From the NCBI GenBank assembly GCA_016714465.1, contig JADKDT010000008.1, positions 62,001-126,000 on the forward strand: a DNA stretch of 64,000 nucleotides. Reading direction: 5' to 3'. The position numbers were made by a program, and so were the translations under genes. Position 1 is the stretch's first letter; each line of letters begins with the position of its first letter. The stretch comes from Candidatus Brachythrix odensensis (GTDB lineage: Bacteria > Chloroflexota > Anaerolineae > J036 > Brachytrichaceae). Below are positions 53,173 to 61,656 of this stretch, piece after piece. The notes below the pieces were generated by a model. That model was given only the letters and a program-made list of their open reading frames with translations, ran no database searches and was not told the DNA's origin.

Positions 53173-56025
53173 ATGCCTGCTCTTCCTGATATCCGCCTGC
53201 CCGCCGCGTTGCTGATCGCCGCCATATTCATCCTGGCGCTGATTGCTGTTGTCGGCGGGGTCTATCTGCGGCGACGCCGCGCGACCCGGCGGGCCCTTGT
53301 CGCGCAGGTCGCTGAACTGCAGGATTTGAGCGAAGCCGTCCAGGCCATCGCCTCCGCCTCGCTTGACGAAACAGCCCTGTGCGAGCTCGTTTACGAACGG
53401 GCGGCGAAGCTCATGGACGCCCTATCCTTCCAGCTTGGATTCTTTGACGGTCCGCTCTATGACCTGCGGATTCGGGTGCGCCACGGTGTGCGCCAGCCAA
53501 CCCAGCCGATCGACATCGGCGATAACGGCGGCCTCATCGGCTGGATGCGTGACACCGGCAAGTCGATCCTGGTGCGAGACTTCCGCACCGAGTTGGATAC
53601 CCTGCCCGCCCGCCCGCGCAGTTTGGACGGCGATCAATTCATCATGCCGCGCAGCGGCGTGTTTGTGCCCCTGCTCGCCGGCGACCAGGTTGTCGGGGCG
53701 ATGGGCCTGTTGTCCGACAAACCGGGAGCCTACAGCGACAGCCACCTGCGCATCCTGAGCATCGTCGCCAACCAGGCCGCCGCGGCCATGATGAATGCCC
53801 GAGCGCTGGCTCGCGAACGAGCCCGGGCCCGCCAATTGGCCCTGGTTGACACCGTGGCGCGCGAAACGGCGTCGATCCTGGACATGGACGCGCTCTTGCC
53901 AAAGCTCGCCAACGCCATCCAGCGCGCATTCGGCTACTACTTCGTCGGTCTATTCCTGATAGATGATCGAAGCGGCGAGATCGCATGCCAGGCGGCCACG
54001 CAACCGGCCGAGCTTGGCCTGCGCCGGGCCTCCGGGGTTGGCCTGGTCGGCGCTGCAATCACAGAACGCAGGACCGTCCGAATTGCGGACGTCAGCGCCG
54101 AGCCGCGCTTTGTCTCAACCCCGCATCTGCCCGAGACGCGAAGCGAGGCGGTCGTCCCGCTCTTCCTCAAGGACCAGGTGATCGGCGCGCTTGACCTGCA
54201 ATCAGAAACCACCGGGGCGTTCTCAGCCAACGACGAGGCCTATCTCGAGTTGCTGGCGCAACAGGTCGCGGTCGCGGTTGGAGATGCGCGGTTGTACGAA
54301 GCGGAGCGCGAACAGGCCTGGCAATCGGCTGCGATGCTCCAGGTGGCCGATGTCGCTCGAAGCGCGGAGACGCTTGAAGACGCGATGGAGGCCATCGTCC
54401 GCCTCTCGCAGATGTTGTCGGGCGTGGACGCCTGCGCCATCCTCGTCCGGACGTCGCAGGGCCCTGGGTTTGAAATCGCGGCGGTCGAGGGCCAGCTTTC
54501 AGATCACGAGCGCCTTTCGCCAGGGGATGAGATTCTGATCGAGGACATCCCCGCACTGTCCCGGATGATGGCATCGCGCCTGCCAGAAGCTGGCGATGCG
54601 CCCGGGCGTCTACGGATGCCGGCAATCGCCTTGCCGATGGTCGCGCGGGACGAGTTGCAGGCGGCGCTGATCGTGCTCAGCGAGCGGGCCGGCGCTTCGT
54701 CCGAGCGCCGAATCGACCTGTTGGCCGGCCTCGCGAGCCAGGCCGCGGTCGTCCTCGACGCGGTGCGCGCAAACGTGGCCCGCGAGGAAGAGGCCTGGGC
54801 AACGGCCGCCCTGCTTGAAGTGGCGCAAGCCGTGAATGAGGAAAAGACGGTGGACGAGATCGTCGACCGGGTGGTCCGGCTGACGCCCCTGATGGTGGGC
54901 GTTGACGTGTGCGCGATGTTCGTCCGGGATGCTGAGACGGGCGCTTGCCGGCTGGCCGGCTCGGCCGGCATCGCGCGCGGCGCGCGCGAGACGCTCGTCG
55001 CGCTGGACGGACGCGCGGAATGCTGGGCCGAATGGGTGGCCGAGCCGGCAACGAATGCGGCGCCGGCCCTTTCCCCAACACCTGCCGCGATCGCCCGAAC
55101 TTTGGGTGTGGCCCATACCGCCGCCCTTCCGCTGACCGCCCGCGGCGCGCTGGTCGGGGCAATGGTCGTCGGAGCCCGGCACGCAGAGCGCATGCCGCGG
55201 GATCGCGCGCTCAGCATTCTGCATGGCATCGCCCAGCAGGCCGCGATGGCCATCGACGGCGCCCGGCTATATCAAGAATCGTTGCAGGCCCAGCGGCTTG
55301 AACACGAGTTGTCGCTCGCCCGCGAAATACAACGGAGTTTTCTCCCGCGAAAGCTGCCTGCGCCCGAGGGCTGGAGCATCGCCGCGGATTGGCAGGCTGC
55401 CCGCCAGGTGGGTGGCGATTTCTACGATTTCATCGAGCTGCAGGATGGCCGGTTTGGGGTCGCGGTAGCGGATGTGGCCGACAAGGGCGTGCCCGCCGCG
55501 CTCTTCATGGCCCTCACCCGCTCGCTGCTGCGCGGGGCTGCCTTCAGCGGGCGCGAACCAAACGCAGTGCTCAAACGCGTCAATCGACTGGTCCTGGCCG
55601 ATACCCGCTCGGATCTGTTCGTGACCATGTTCTATGCGATTCTGGACACCCGCACCGGAGAAACGCACTATGCCAACGCCGGGCACAACCTGCCCATGCA
55701 TGCGCGGGCGAATGGCGACCTGGCCTCGCTCAGTGGATCAGGTATGGCGATTGGCGTGATTGAACCGATCGAGCCGCCCCTGCGCGAATTTTTCGTGTCG
55801 TCGGGCGATGCGCTGATGCTGTATACAGATGGGCTTGTCGATGCCCTGAATGCAGAAGGCGAGGAATTCGGGATGGGCCGCTTAACCAGCGCCTTTCACG
55901 CGGCATCACCGTTAGGCGCCCAGGAAATCGTTGACACGGTGATGGGCGCCGTTCGGGAGCACACCGGCGGTGAGGTCCCGTTTGATGATCAGACCCTTGT
56001 TGTGATCAAGCGCGACGCGGACTAG
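53173..56025 (+). CDS. Multi-GAF PP2C (SpoIIE-type) phosphatase
   Basis: 950 residues. One N-terminal helix (AALLIAAIFILALIAVVGGVY, part), then four GAF-like domains at about 55-210, 225-390, 395-550 and 560-715 (for example FVPLLAGDQVVGAMGLLSD and AVVPLFLKDQVIGALDLQS). The C-terminus (about 735-950) is a SpoIIE/RsbU phosphatase: LAREIQRSFLPRKLP, QVGGDFYDFI (metal Asp), VADVADKGVPAALFM, YANAGHNLP, LMLYTDGLVDALN, FDDQTLVVI. Such enzymes control anti-sigma antagonists. ATG 53173 is used although the frame opens at 53113. It ends 8 bp from the convergent nrfA stop. Confidence 0.9.
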   Translation: MPALPDIRLPAALLIAAIFILALIAVVGGVYLRRRRATRRALVAQVAELQDLSEAVQAIASASLDETALCELVYERAAKLMDALSFQLGFFDGPLYDLRIRVRHGVRQPTQPIDIGDNGGLIGWMRDTGKSILVRDFRTELDTLPARPRSLDGDQFIMPRSGVFVPLLAGDQVVGAMGLLSDKPGAYSDSHLRILSIVANQAAAAMMNARALARERARARQLALVDTVARETASILDMDALLPKLANAIQRAFGYYFVGLFLIDDRSGEIACQAATQPAELGLRRASGVGLVGAAITERRTVRIADVSAEPRFVSTPHLPETRSEAVVPLFLKDQVIGALDLQSETTGAFSANDEAYLELLAQQVAVAVGDARLYEAEREQAWQSAAMLQVADVARSAETLEDAMEAIVRLSQMLSGVDACAILVRTSQGPGFEIAAVEGQLSDHERLSPGDEILIEDIPALSRMMASRLPEAGDAPGRLRMPAIALPMVARDELQAALIVLSERAGASSERRIDLLAGLASQAAVVLDAVRANVAREEEAWATAALLEVAQAVNEEKTVDEIVDRVVRLTPLMVGVDVCAMFVRDAETGACRLAGSAGIARGARETLVALDGRAECWAEWVAEPATNAAPALSPTPAAIARTLGVAHTAALPLTARGALVGAMVVGARHAERMPRDRALSILHGIAQQAAMAIDGARLYQESLQAQRLEHELSLAREIQRSFLPRKLPAPEGWSIAADWQAARQVGGDFYDFIELQDGRFGVAVADVADKGVPAALFMALTRSLLRGAAFSGREPNAVLKRVNRLVLADTRSDLFVTMFYAILDTRTGETHYANAGHNLPMHARANGDLASLSGSGMAIGVIEPIEPPLREFFVSSGDALMLYTDGLVDALNAEGEEFGMGRLTSAFHAASPLGAQEIVDTVMGAVREHTGGEVPFDDQTLVVIKRDAD

Positions 56026-56033
56026 ACGTGGCT

Positions 56034-57488
56034 TCAGGGTTTGGTAGCCACGGGCGCGCCCAGGTCCGAGGTCGGCTTCACGACCTTTAGCAGTTCGATT
56101 TGGCCCTGGCGCGCATAGTCGATAGACTCGCCCAATATCCGGGCGGATTCGCCGGGCGCATGGAAGCCCATTGAATTTTCGGCGGCGACAAAGTCCAAAC
56201 GCCACTGGGCCGTGCGCTGCAAGTCCTGCGCCTTTGCAAGTTGCGCATCCGTCGCGCCACCAGCCTTTGCCTTGGCCAGGTCCTGGATCAAGCCAACCAC
56301 CGCATCCTCCGCGCGCGTCATCAGGGCGCGGGTGCGGTCCTGAATGGTCGTGACCCGGTTTTTCAGCTCGGTCTCGCTAAACTTGTGGCAGCCCTGACAA
56401 GCGTTGTTGATGTTCAACATCGGGCTGCGCACCCAGTGATCGCTGGCCTTGACCGCACCCACGCGCTCATAAGGCATGTGACAATCTGCGCAGGCTACCC
56501 CGCTGGCTGCGTGCACACCCTGACTCCACATCTCGAACTCAGGATGCTGAGCCTTCAGGCTGTTCGAGCCGCTGTCTTTGTGAACCCAGTCTTTCCAGCC
56601 CACCGCATCGTAGTAGGACGCAATTTGCTCCACCTTGAGTCCGTTCTGCCAAGGAAACGTGAGCGTCTTCTCAGCGCCCTTGAAGTAGTACTCAACATGG
56701 CATTGCGCGCACACAAACGAGCGCATTTCCTGGCGGGTCGCTTCCAGATTGGGGTTGAAATCGCCCTTGGATCCGGCGGCGCGCCAGCGCTCGATGCTTG
56801 GCAAATGCGGCACGGCATCCTTGGATTTGGCGAGGGCGTCGATTCCAGCGAGGAACGCGGGACGCGTTATCCGAAGCTGCATATTTTCCGGATTATGGCA
56901 ATCGTTACAGGTAATTGGGTGCTGAACCAGTTTCGCGGCATCCGCATACGGCATCACATTAACGACGTCAAAGCCCTTCTTGATTGCGGCGGCACGATCG
57001 CTGGCAGGCGCGCCCGCCTCGACACCCTTCTGATAGAACGCCGGCGCCACTGAGGCATGGCAATTCAGGCAGGCCCCAGGCTGCTTGAACTGCTTCACCC
57101 GCTCTGTGTCGTTCTGATCGATCAACATGTAGGCATGCCCGCGTTCTTCCCGATAGTCGGTCCCGAACGCATAACCGTTGAAGATTACCCTCAAGGCTCT
57201 ATCGTCGTCGAGCTTCTGAATTGCCTCACTTCCGCCGTAGCGAGTGCGCTGAACGTCGACAGTCCGCTTGTAACTGTCATATTGATTGGGGTAATTCTGT
57301 CCCCAGACAGCGGGGTCGACAACATCCTCGGTCAGCGGAACGACACGAAAAGCGTCCTGGCGGCCTTCGCGTTGCCGCTCGCTGACACTTTGCATCAACA
57401 GCAGAACTCCCGCCGTCAACAGCGCCAGCACGCCAAAGATGACGAAATATGCGCCAGTGGGATGTGATCTCGGGGTGGTTTTTCTCAT
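56034..57488 (-). CDS. nrfA: Cytochrome c nitrite reductase, catalytic subunit (CXXCH heme 1)
   Basis: 484 residues with a signal anchor (YFVIFGVLALLTAGVLLLMQ). Five heme-binding sites in order: CLNCH (about 140-144), CNDCH (194-198), CAQCH (260-264), CADCH (333-337), CQGCH (364-368). Other NrfA features are present: CHVEYYFKG (calcium/Tyr site), CHMPYER and ASDHWVRSP (catalytic His). The active-site heme in most NrfA proteins is bound by CXXCK; here the first site reads CLNCH. It reduces nitrite to ammonium with six electrons from NrfH. The frame opens at 57539; ATG 57488 is preferred. It follows nrfH by 31 nt. Confidence 0.92.
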   Translation of the reverse strand: MRKTTPRSHPTGAYFVIFGVLALLTAGVLLLMQSVSERQREGRQDAFRVVPLTEDVVDPAVWGQNYPNQYDSYKRTVDVQRTRYGGSEAIQKLDDDRALRVIFNGYAFGTDYREERGHAYMLIDQNDTERVKQFKQPGACLNCHASVAPAFYQKGVEAGAPASDRAAAIKKGFDVVNVMPYADAAKLVQHPITCNDCHNPENMQLRITRPAFLAGIDALAKSKDAVPHLPSIERWRAAGSKGDFNPNLEATRQEMRSFVCAQCHVEYYFKGAEKTLTFPWQNGLKVEQIASYYDAVGWKDWVHKDSGSNSLKAQHPEFEMWSQGVHAASGVACADCHMPYERVGAVKASDHWVRSPMLNINNACQGCHKFSETELKNRVTTIQDRTRALMTRAEDAVVGLIQDLAKAKAGGATDAQLAKAQDLQRTAQWRLDFVAAENSMGFHAPGESARILGESIDYARQGQIELLKVVKPTSDLGAPVATKP

Positions 57489-57519
57489 GATCTGAAAACT
57501 AAATCGGCGGGGCGCGCCC

Positions 57520-58020
57520 TCACTTTGCGGCATGCCCAACGCTTCGATGACATGTAATGCAGTCGAGGGTATCCTGGCTGCCGGTGTGCAGCGCCGTGAT
57601 CGGGCTCACCATTGTCTTGTGGCAATCCAGGCAGTTGTTCAGTACGATGTTGCGGCTGACCGGGCGCATTTCGATGGGTTCCTTGAAATCCTGGAAAGTG
57701 AACGCCCTGGAGTGCGCATAGCCGTTTTCGAGCTTGGTGGCGTACTTTCCGATGAAATCGTGGGGCACGTGGCAACCGTTGCAGCTGGCGACCGCCTTAT
57801 GGCTGCTATGCGACCAACTGTCATACTGTTCGCGCATGATGTGGCAGTTCACACACGCCTGCGGATCGTCGAGCAGATATGAGGCGCCCTTGGCGTAGAA
57901 AAAAGTGAATGCGCCCACCCCTGCGAGGATTCCCGCCATGGCAAAAACGGCTATCAAGAGGCCAAAACGGAGTGGTGTTGCGCCTTGAGCGGGTGCCGTG
58001 GCTTGAATCTCAGGAGTCAT
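57520..58020 (-). CDS. nrfH: Cytochrome c nitrite reductase, small subunit (NapC/NirT family)
   Basis: 166 residues. One N-terminal helix (FGLLIAVFAMAGILAGVGAF) and four CXXCH sites: CVNCH, CNGCH, CLDCH, CITCH, as expected of the quinol-oxidising tetraheme NrfH. It passes electrons from menaquinol to NrfA on the outer face of the membrane. The frame opens at 58044; ATG 58020 (MTPEIQATAP) is preferred. nrfHA form a two-gene operon. The A+T-rich stretch 58075-58115 upstream probably holds the promoter (TATATT on the minus strand at 58079-58084). Confidence 0.92.
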   Translation of the reverse strand: MTPEIQATAPAQGATPLRFGLLIAVFAMAGILAGVGAFTFFYAKGASYLLDDPQACVNCHIMREQYDSWSHSSHKAVASCNGCHVPHDFIGKYATKLENGYAHSRAFTFQDFKEPIEMRPVSRNIVLNNCLDCHKTMVSPITALHTGSQDTLDCITCHRSVGHAAK

Positions 58021-58078
58021 GATCTTATTCAGGCGATCCGGCAAGGGATTCGTCTCTCTGGAAATCCAGACTCAGATG

Positions 58079-58084
58079 AATATA
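58079..58084 (-). promoter_or_regulatory. Candidate -10 box TATATT of nrfHA
   Basis: The minus strand reads GGTATATTC about 59 nt before ATG 58020 within the most A+T-rich 40 bp of the region. No FNR-type TTGAT-N4-ATCAA site is visible. The rest of 58085-58300 shows no gene. Confidence 0.35.
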
Positions 58085-58303
58085 CCACTACTCTCATTAA
58101 ATACTCATATTTCAGAGTGTCCGTGCCAGCCCAAGAAGCCGGCCCCCCAGCGCGCATCTGCGGGGAGTGTCATGGCTCCGCGCGCGACAGTTCGCCGTGC
58201 TGAAACAAGACCGCCAAACACTCGGCGCGACCCATGCGCCGCCCACCGACGAAGGCCCCGACCGAGCGGCGTCCTCGCATAGCCAATCCCACATCCACTG
58301 CGG

Positions 58304-58309
58304 TATACT
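58304..58309 (+). promoter_or_regulatory. -10 box TATACT of tRNA-Leu
   Basis: TATACT ends 29 nt before the tRNA; the -35 region is not recognisable. Confidence 0.4.
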
Positions 58310-58338
58310 TTGCGGCCGCGACCGAAACGTCGCAGCGC

Positions 58339-58420
58339 GCGCTGGTGGTGAAATTGGCAGACACGCCATCTTGAGGGGGTGGTGCCGCAAGGCTTGCAGG
58401 TTCAAGTCCTGTCCAGCGCA
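58339..58420 (+). tRNA. tRNA-Leu (GAG)
   Basis: Acceptor GCGCTGG/CCAGCGC with discriminator A, anticodon stem CCATC/GGTGG with loop TTGAGGG (anticodon GAG), long variable arm TGCCGCAAGGCT, T-loop TTCAAGT. No encoded CCA. Confidence 0.95.
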
Positions 58421-58430
58421 TATGACCCGC

Positions 58431-58472
58431 AAAGAGCGGACGACGCACGAGCGTGGTTCGCTCTTTCTTTTT
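58431..58472 (+). terminator. Intrinsic terminator of tRNA-Leu
   Basis: AAAGAGCG (58431-58438) pairs with CGCTCTTT (58459-58466) and is followed by CTTTTT. It lies 10 nt after the tRNA. Confidence 0.7.
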
Positions 58473-58522
58473 GTTCAGCGTCCTCGGCGGCCTCCGGGTC
58501 GTCAGGCCTAAGGAAGTGCCAC

Positions 58523-59833
58523 ATGGCCCTGCCACGCATACGCAAATCCGCTCACCGCTACACACTCGGAATCGACCTGGGAGGCACCAAGATCCTCGCC
58601 GCCGTCGTGGATGAGGCCGGCAAAGTAGTTGCCTCGGCCAAGAAGACGACCCAGGCTCAGCAAGGCCCACAAGTGGTCATGAAGCGGTTGATCAAGGCCA
58701 TGGACGACGCCGTAGAACGGGCTGGACTCGCCAAGGAAGACATCGCCGCGATCGGGATCGGGGTGCCAGGCATCATCGACGCCCCGCGCGGGGTCATCAT
58801 TCGGATAACCAACATTCCGGGCATGGAAAACGTCGAGATTTCCAGGATGCTGCGCGAGTGGCGGCCGGTTCCGGTCGTGTTGTCCAACGACGTGCGGGTC
58901 GCCGCAACGGGCGAGTTGCGGATGGGCGCCGGTCGCGGGTTGCGCAGCATGGTTACGATTTTTGTCGGGACCGGAATCGGCGGCGGCCTGATCCTGGATG
59001 GCAAGATCTATGAGGGGACCCGCGGCAGCGCGGGCGAGGTCGGGCACATGATCACCATGGCCGGCGGCCCGTATGCGCCAGGCGGCGGGATTCGCGGCGG
59101 GATTGAAGCCATCGCGAGTCGGACGGCCATTGAGCGCGATCTGCGGGCAGGGATTGCGGCAGGACGCAAAACCATCCTGCCAGAGCTGTTGGCCGAGAAA
59201 AACGGCGCGCTGACCTCCAGCGTCCTGTCGGCTGCTGTCGAGGCAGATGATGCGCTGACTGTCGAGGTGCTGCGCCGGGCCGCCTACTATCTTGGCCTGC
59301 ACGCGGCCAGTCTGATCAACGTTCTGGACCCGCAGGCCCTGATCTATGGCGGCGGCGTGGTGGAAGGCCTTGGACACTGGATGATCGACATGATCGCGAC
59401 CACCGCTCGCGAACATGCCATCAATCGCACTGGGATCGAAAAGGTCAGGATTGTCGAGGCCGCCCTGGGCGAACATGCCGGCGTCGTCGGCGCGGCCTTG
59501 ATGGCCGCCGATCTGCTGCTGGCGCCGGCGCCGCCTGCCGTGAAGGCCGCTCCAGCAGCTGCACCCGTCCCTAAGCGGCGCAAGCCGGCCCGCGCGCCTC
59601 AATCCAAGGTCGACGGCCCGCCTGCGCCCAAGACCGCCAGCCGCGGCGCTCAGCCGCCCAAGGTGGCCCAAAAGAGAAGCGCCACTATTCAGAAGCCGGT
59701 GGTTGCGGCGCCTGCGACCCGGCGAGGCCCGGGCCGCCCACCTAAGGCGGCGAAAGCAGCGCCACGATCCGCGCGGAAGCCAGCCCCTGGTACGCCAGTT
59801 CGTAGGCCTGGCCGGATGCCAAAGGCACGCTGA
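58523..59833 (+). CDS. ROK-family sugar kinase-like protein with basic AT-hook-like tail
   Basis: 436 residues. Residues 10-330 are a ROK fold: ATP motif GIDLGGTK (16-23), GVPGIID, catalytic Asp in SNDVRVAATGE (about 123), VGTGIGGGLILDG, GEVGHM (174-178), VLDPQALIYGGGVVEG. The usual zinc site CXCGxxGC after GH is replaced by PYAPGGGIRGGIEAIAS, without Cys. The last 100 residues (336-436) are Ala/Pro/Lys/Arg-rich with RRGPGRPPKAAK and RRPGRMPKAR, similar to AT-hooks. The final 30 codons overlap the antisense 3' end of the next gene. Strong AGGAAG precedes ATG 58523. Glucokinase activity is possible but unproven. Confidence 0.78.
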   Translation: MALPRIRKSAHRYTLGIDLGGTKILAAVVDEAGKVVASAKKTTQAQQGPQVVMKRLIKAMDDAVERAGLAKEDIAAIGIGVPGIIDAPRGVIIRITNIPGMENVEISRMLREWRPVPVVLSNDVRVAATGELRMGAGRGLRSMVTIFVGTGIGGGLILDGKIYEGTRGSAGEVGHMITMAGGPYAPGGGIRGGIEAIASRTAIERDLRAGIAAGRKTILPELLAEKNGALTSSVLSAAVEADDALTVEVLRRAAYYLGLHAASLINVLDPQALIYGGGVVEGLGHWMIDMIATTAREHAINRTGIEKVRIVEAALGEHAGVVGAALMAADLLLAPAPPAVKAAPAAAPVPKRRKPARAPQSKVDGPPAPKTASRGAQPPKVAQKRSATIQKPVVAAPATRRGPGRPPKAAKAAPRSARKPAPGTPVRRPGRMPKAR

Positions 59834-61565
59834 CGGTGACCGCCTGACCCGGGCCTATTTCGCCCACCGTCCGGGTCAGCGGAACACCGGTCTGGGACTT
59901 GATGACGACCGTTACGCCGGGCCGCGGAGCGGCGCTAGTATTTGTCAGGATCAGGTCCTGCCCGCCCGCCCCATCAGTCGGCGCGAATCGCAGGTCGAAC
60001 GGCAGGGCCTCAGCGACTGCCGCGACTGCGTCGATGGCGCCGTAGCCCGTTGTGTTGTTCGGGCGTGCATCCCCAGCGGTCGCGCCGCAAGTCTCGCTCA
60101 CGCTCATGGGCCGGGCGGTCTGGCGCAGGATGGCCTCGATCTCGACCACATTGCCACGCAGATACGGGGCCGCGGAGAGGAGCAAGGCCGCCACGCCGGC
60201 GACGTGGGGCGCCGCCATGCTGGTTCCACTGGCAATCCGGTAGGCATTCTGGTTGCCGATCGCGGCCGAAGGAATGTCAACCCCGGGCGCGACGATATCT
60301 GGCTTGATGCCCCCGATCGGCGACGGTCCGCGGCTGCTGAACCGGGCCACCTCACCCGCCGTCTGAAACGCGCCGACTGCCAGGCTGCCAGGCAACGTGG
60401 CTGGCGCGTGCGTTACGGTATTGCAACCGCCCGCCCCCGAATTTCCATTCGAGGCAACGACCAGGATCCCCGCCAATCTCAGGGCATCCACGGCACGGCG
60501 CAGCGCGTCCGGGCGGTCACAGCCTGCTTCGCCAAAACCCGGATCACAGGCCCAGGAATTGCTCGTGATGTCCGCGGCCAGCCCGGGATCAGGGTTCTCG
60601 CCCGTCAGACCGGTCGGCGCAAGCGCAAATTGAAAGCACATGAGATATAGCGACACGGCCCCGATACCCTGGGCGCCCGACATATTGCGGCAACCGATCC
60701 ACGCCGCGCCAGGCGCCACGCCGATCTGATTGCCCCGCCCGTCGTCGCCGATCATCGTTCCGGCCGTGTGGGTGCCGTGCCCGCTCAGGTCTTCCGGCGC
60801 GTCTGTATATCCGACCGGATCAAACCAATTGCCGGCATGGCGCGCCCAGCCCGCGAACCAACCCCGATAGCGCGGGCTGAGCGCGGCATGATCCCAGCGC
60901 ACCCCGGTATCCAGATTGGCGATGACGACGCCCTGCCCGGTGAACCCGCGCGCCCACAGCGCAGGCGCGCCCGTTCGGGCCACCCCCCAGGCCACCCCGA
61001 TATCCTCTAACTGCGCCCTCGCACGCAGTAAGTCGGCAAATGCCGGGCCATACGGCGCCAACCAATGGACTTCCGCGGCATGCCAGACCACACCAACCCG
61101 CGGCGGCGGCGCCGCGACCTGGAGTTGCGCGTCGGCGTCCACCAGGACGAGATCGCTGCGCGCGGCCAGCCAATCCAAGTCCAGGGCTGAAGCCTGCCGG
61201 ACCCGCAGCGCATTGTCAATCCAGACGACTTGATAGATCAGTCCACGCTCGCGCAGGCCCTGGCGCAGGGAATTTTGGGCCGTGTCGGCAAACCCACGCA
61301 GGCGTTCGACCACAAAGCGCGTCCTGGCCTCTTTGGAGGTCAAGCTCAGTGCCGCGCCGAGATCGGGCCAGCCGGCCGCAATGACATACAGATCGGCCCG
61401 CTTGCCGCCGTCAACGGCGGCGCGCGCCCGGGCGGTCACGACGCCAATCTCGGCTCGGGCGCCTCGAATGAGCGCGCCACGGCCCGCGAACACCGCAAGC
61501 GCCATGGCTGCGCACAACGTCCACAGCGCTGTTTTGCTGGTTCTTCGCTTCAGCGTTCCGCCCAT
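59742..61565 (-). CDS. Secreted subtilisin-like (S8) serine peptidase
   Basis: 607 residues. Signal peptide about 1-37 (WTLCAAMALAVFAGRGALIRGARA), a prodomain (residues 55-200), and a catalytic domain with Asp219 in NLDTGVRWDH, His263 in GHGTHTAGT and Ser449 in GTSMAAPHVAG. It shares GCRNM, the NPDPGLAADITSNSWAC insert and SFSSRGP-like segments with the S8 peptidase at 29.6-32.1 kb, so they are paralogues, but it lacks the cohesin and Thr/Pro parts. Its 3' end overlaps the ROK tail by 92 bp in antisense. -10 box at 61572. Confidence 0.88.
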   Translation of the reverse strand: MGGTLKRRTSKTALWTLCAAMALAVFAGRGALIRGARAEIGVVTARARAAVDGGKRADLYVIAAGWPDLGAALSLTSKEARTRFVVERLRGFADTAQNSLRQGLRERGLIYQVVWIDNALRVRQASALDLDWLAARSDLVLVDADAQLQVAAPPPRVGVVWHAAEVHWLAPYGPAFADLLRARAQLEDIGVAWGVARTGAPALWARGFTGQGVVIANLDTGVRWDHAALSPRYRGWFAGWARHAGNWFDPVGYTDAPEDLSGHGTHTAGTMIGDDGRGNQIGVAPGAAWIGCRNMSGAQGIGAVSLYLMCFQFALAPTGLTGENPDPGLAADITSNSWACDPGFGEAGCDRPDALRRAVDALRLAGILVVASNGNSGAGGCNTVTHAPATLPGSLAVGAFQTAGEVARFSSRGPSPIGGIKPDIVAPGVDIPSAAIGNQNAYRIASGTSMAAPHVAGVAALLLSAAPYLRGNVVEIEAILRQTARPMSVSETCGATAGDARPNNTTGYGAIDAVAAVAEALPFDLRFAPTDGAGGQDLILTNTSAAPRPGVTVVIKSQTGVPLTRTVGEIGPGQAVTVSVPLASGQAYELAYQGLASARIVALLSPP

Positions 61566-61571
61566 AAACGG

Positions 61572-61577
61572 ATGATA
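61572..61577 (-). promoter_or_regulatory. -10 box TATCAT, leaderless S8 peptidase gene
   Basis: On the minus strand TATCAT ends 6 nt before ATG 61565. Confidence 0.5.
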
Positions 61578-61640
61578 CTCGCGCGGCTGCGCTGATCACG
61601 CGGGTTGCGCCGGGGCGAGGGAGAGCGCCCTTCAAATGGG

Positions 61641-61646
61641 TAGAAT
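61641..61646 (+). promoter_or_regulatory. -10 box TAGAAT, leaderless tdk
   Basis: TAGAAT ends 10 nt before ATG 61657. It lies inside the longer open frame from 61636, arguing that the first ATG is not used. Confidence 0.5.
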
Positions 61647-61656
61647 CGACCCACTC

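Noticed and set aside
58045..58338. Short frames in the gap between nrfH and tRNA-Leu
   Set aside because: Low similarity to anything recognisable, no start signals; only promoter-like sequence is seen.
58508..59671. 387-residue open frame antisense to the ROK gene
   Set aside because: Shadow of the ROK gene; no recognisable motifs or ribosome-binding site.
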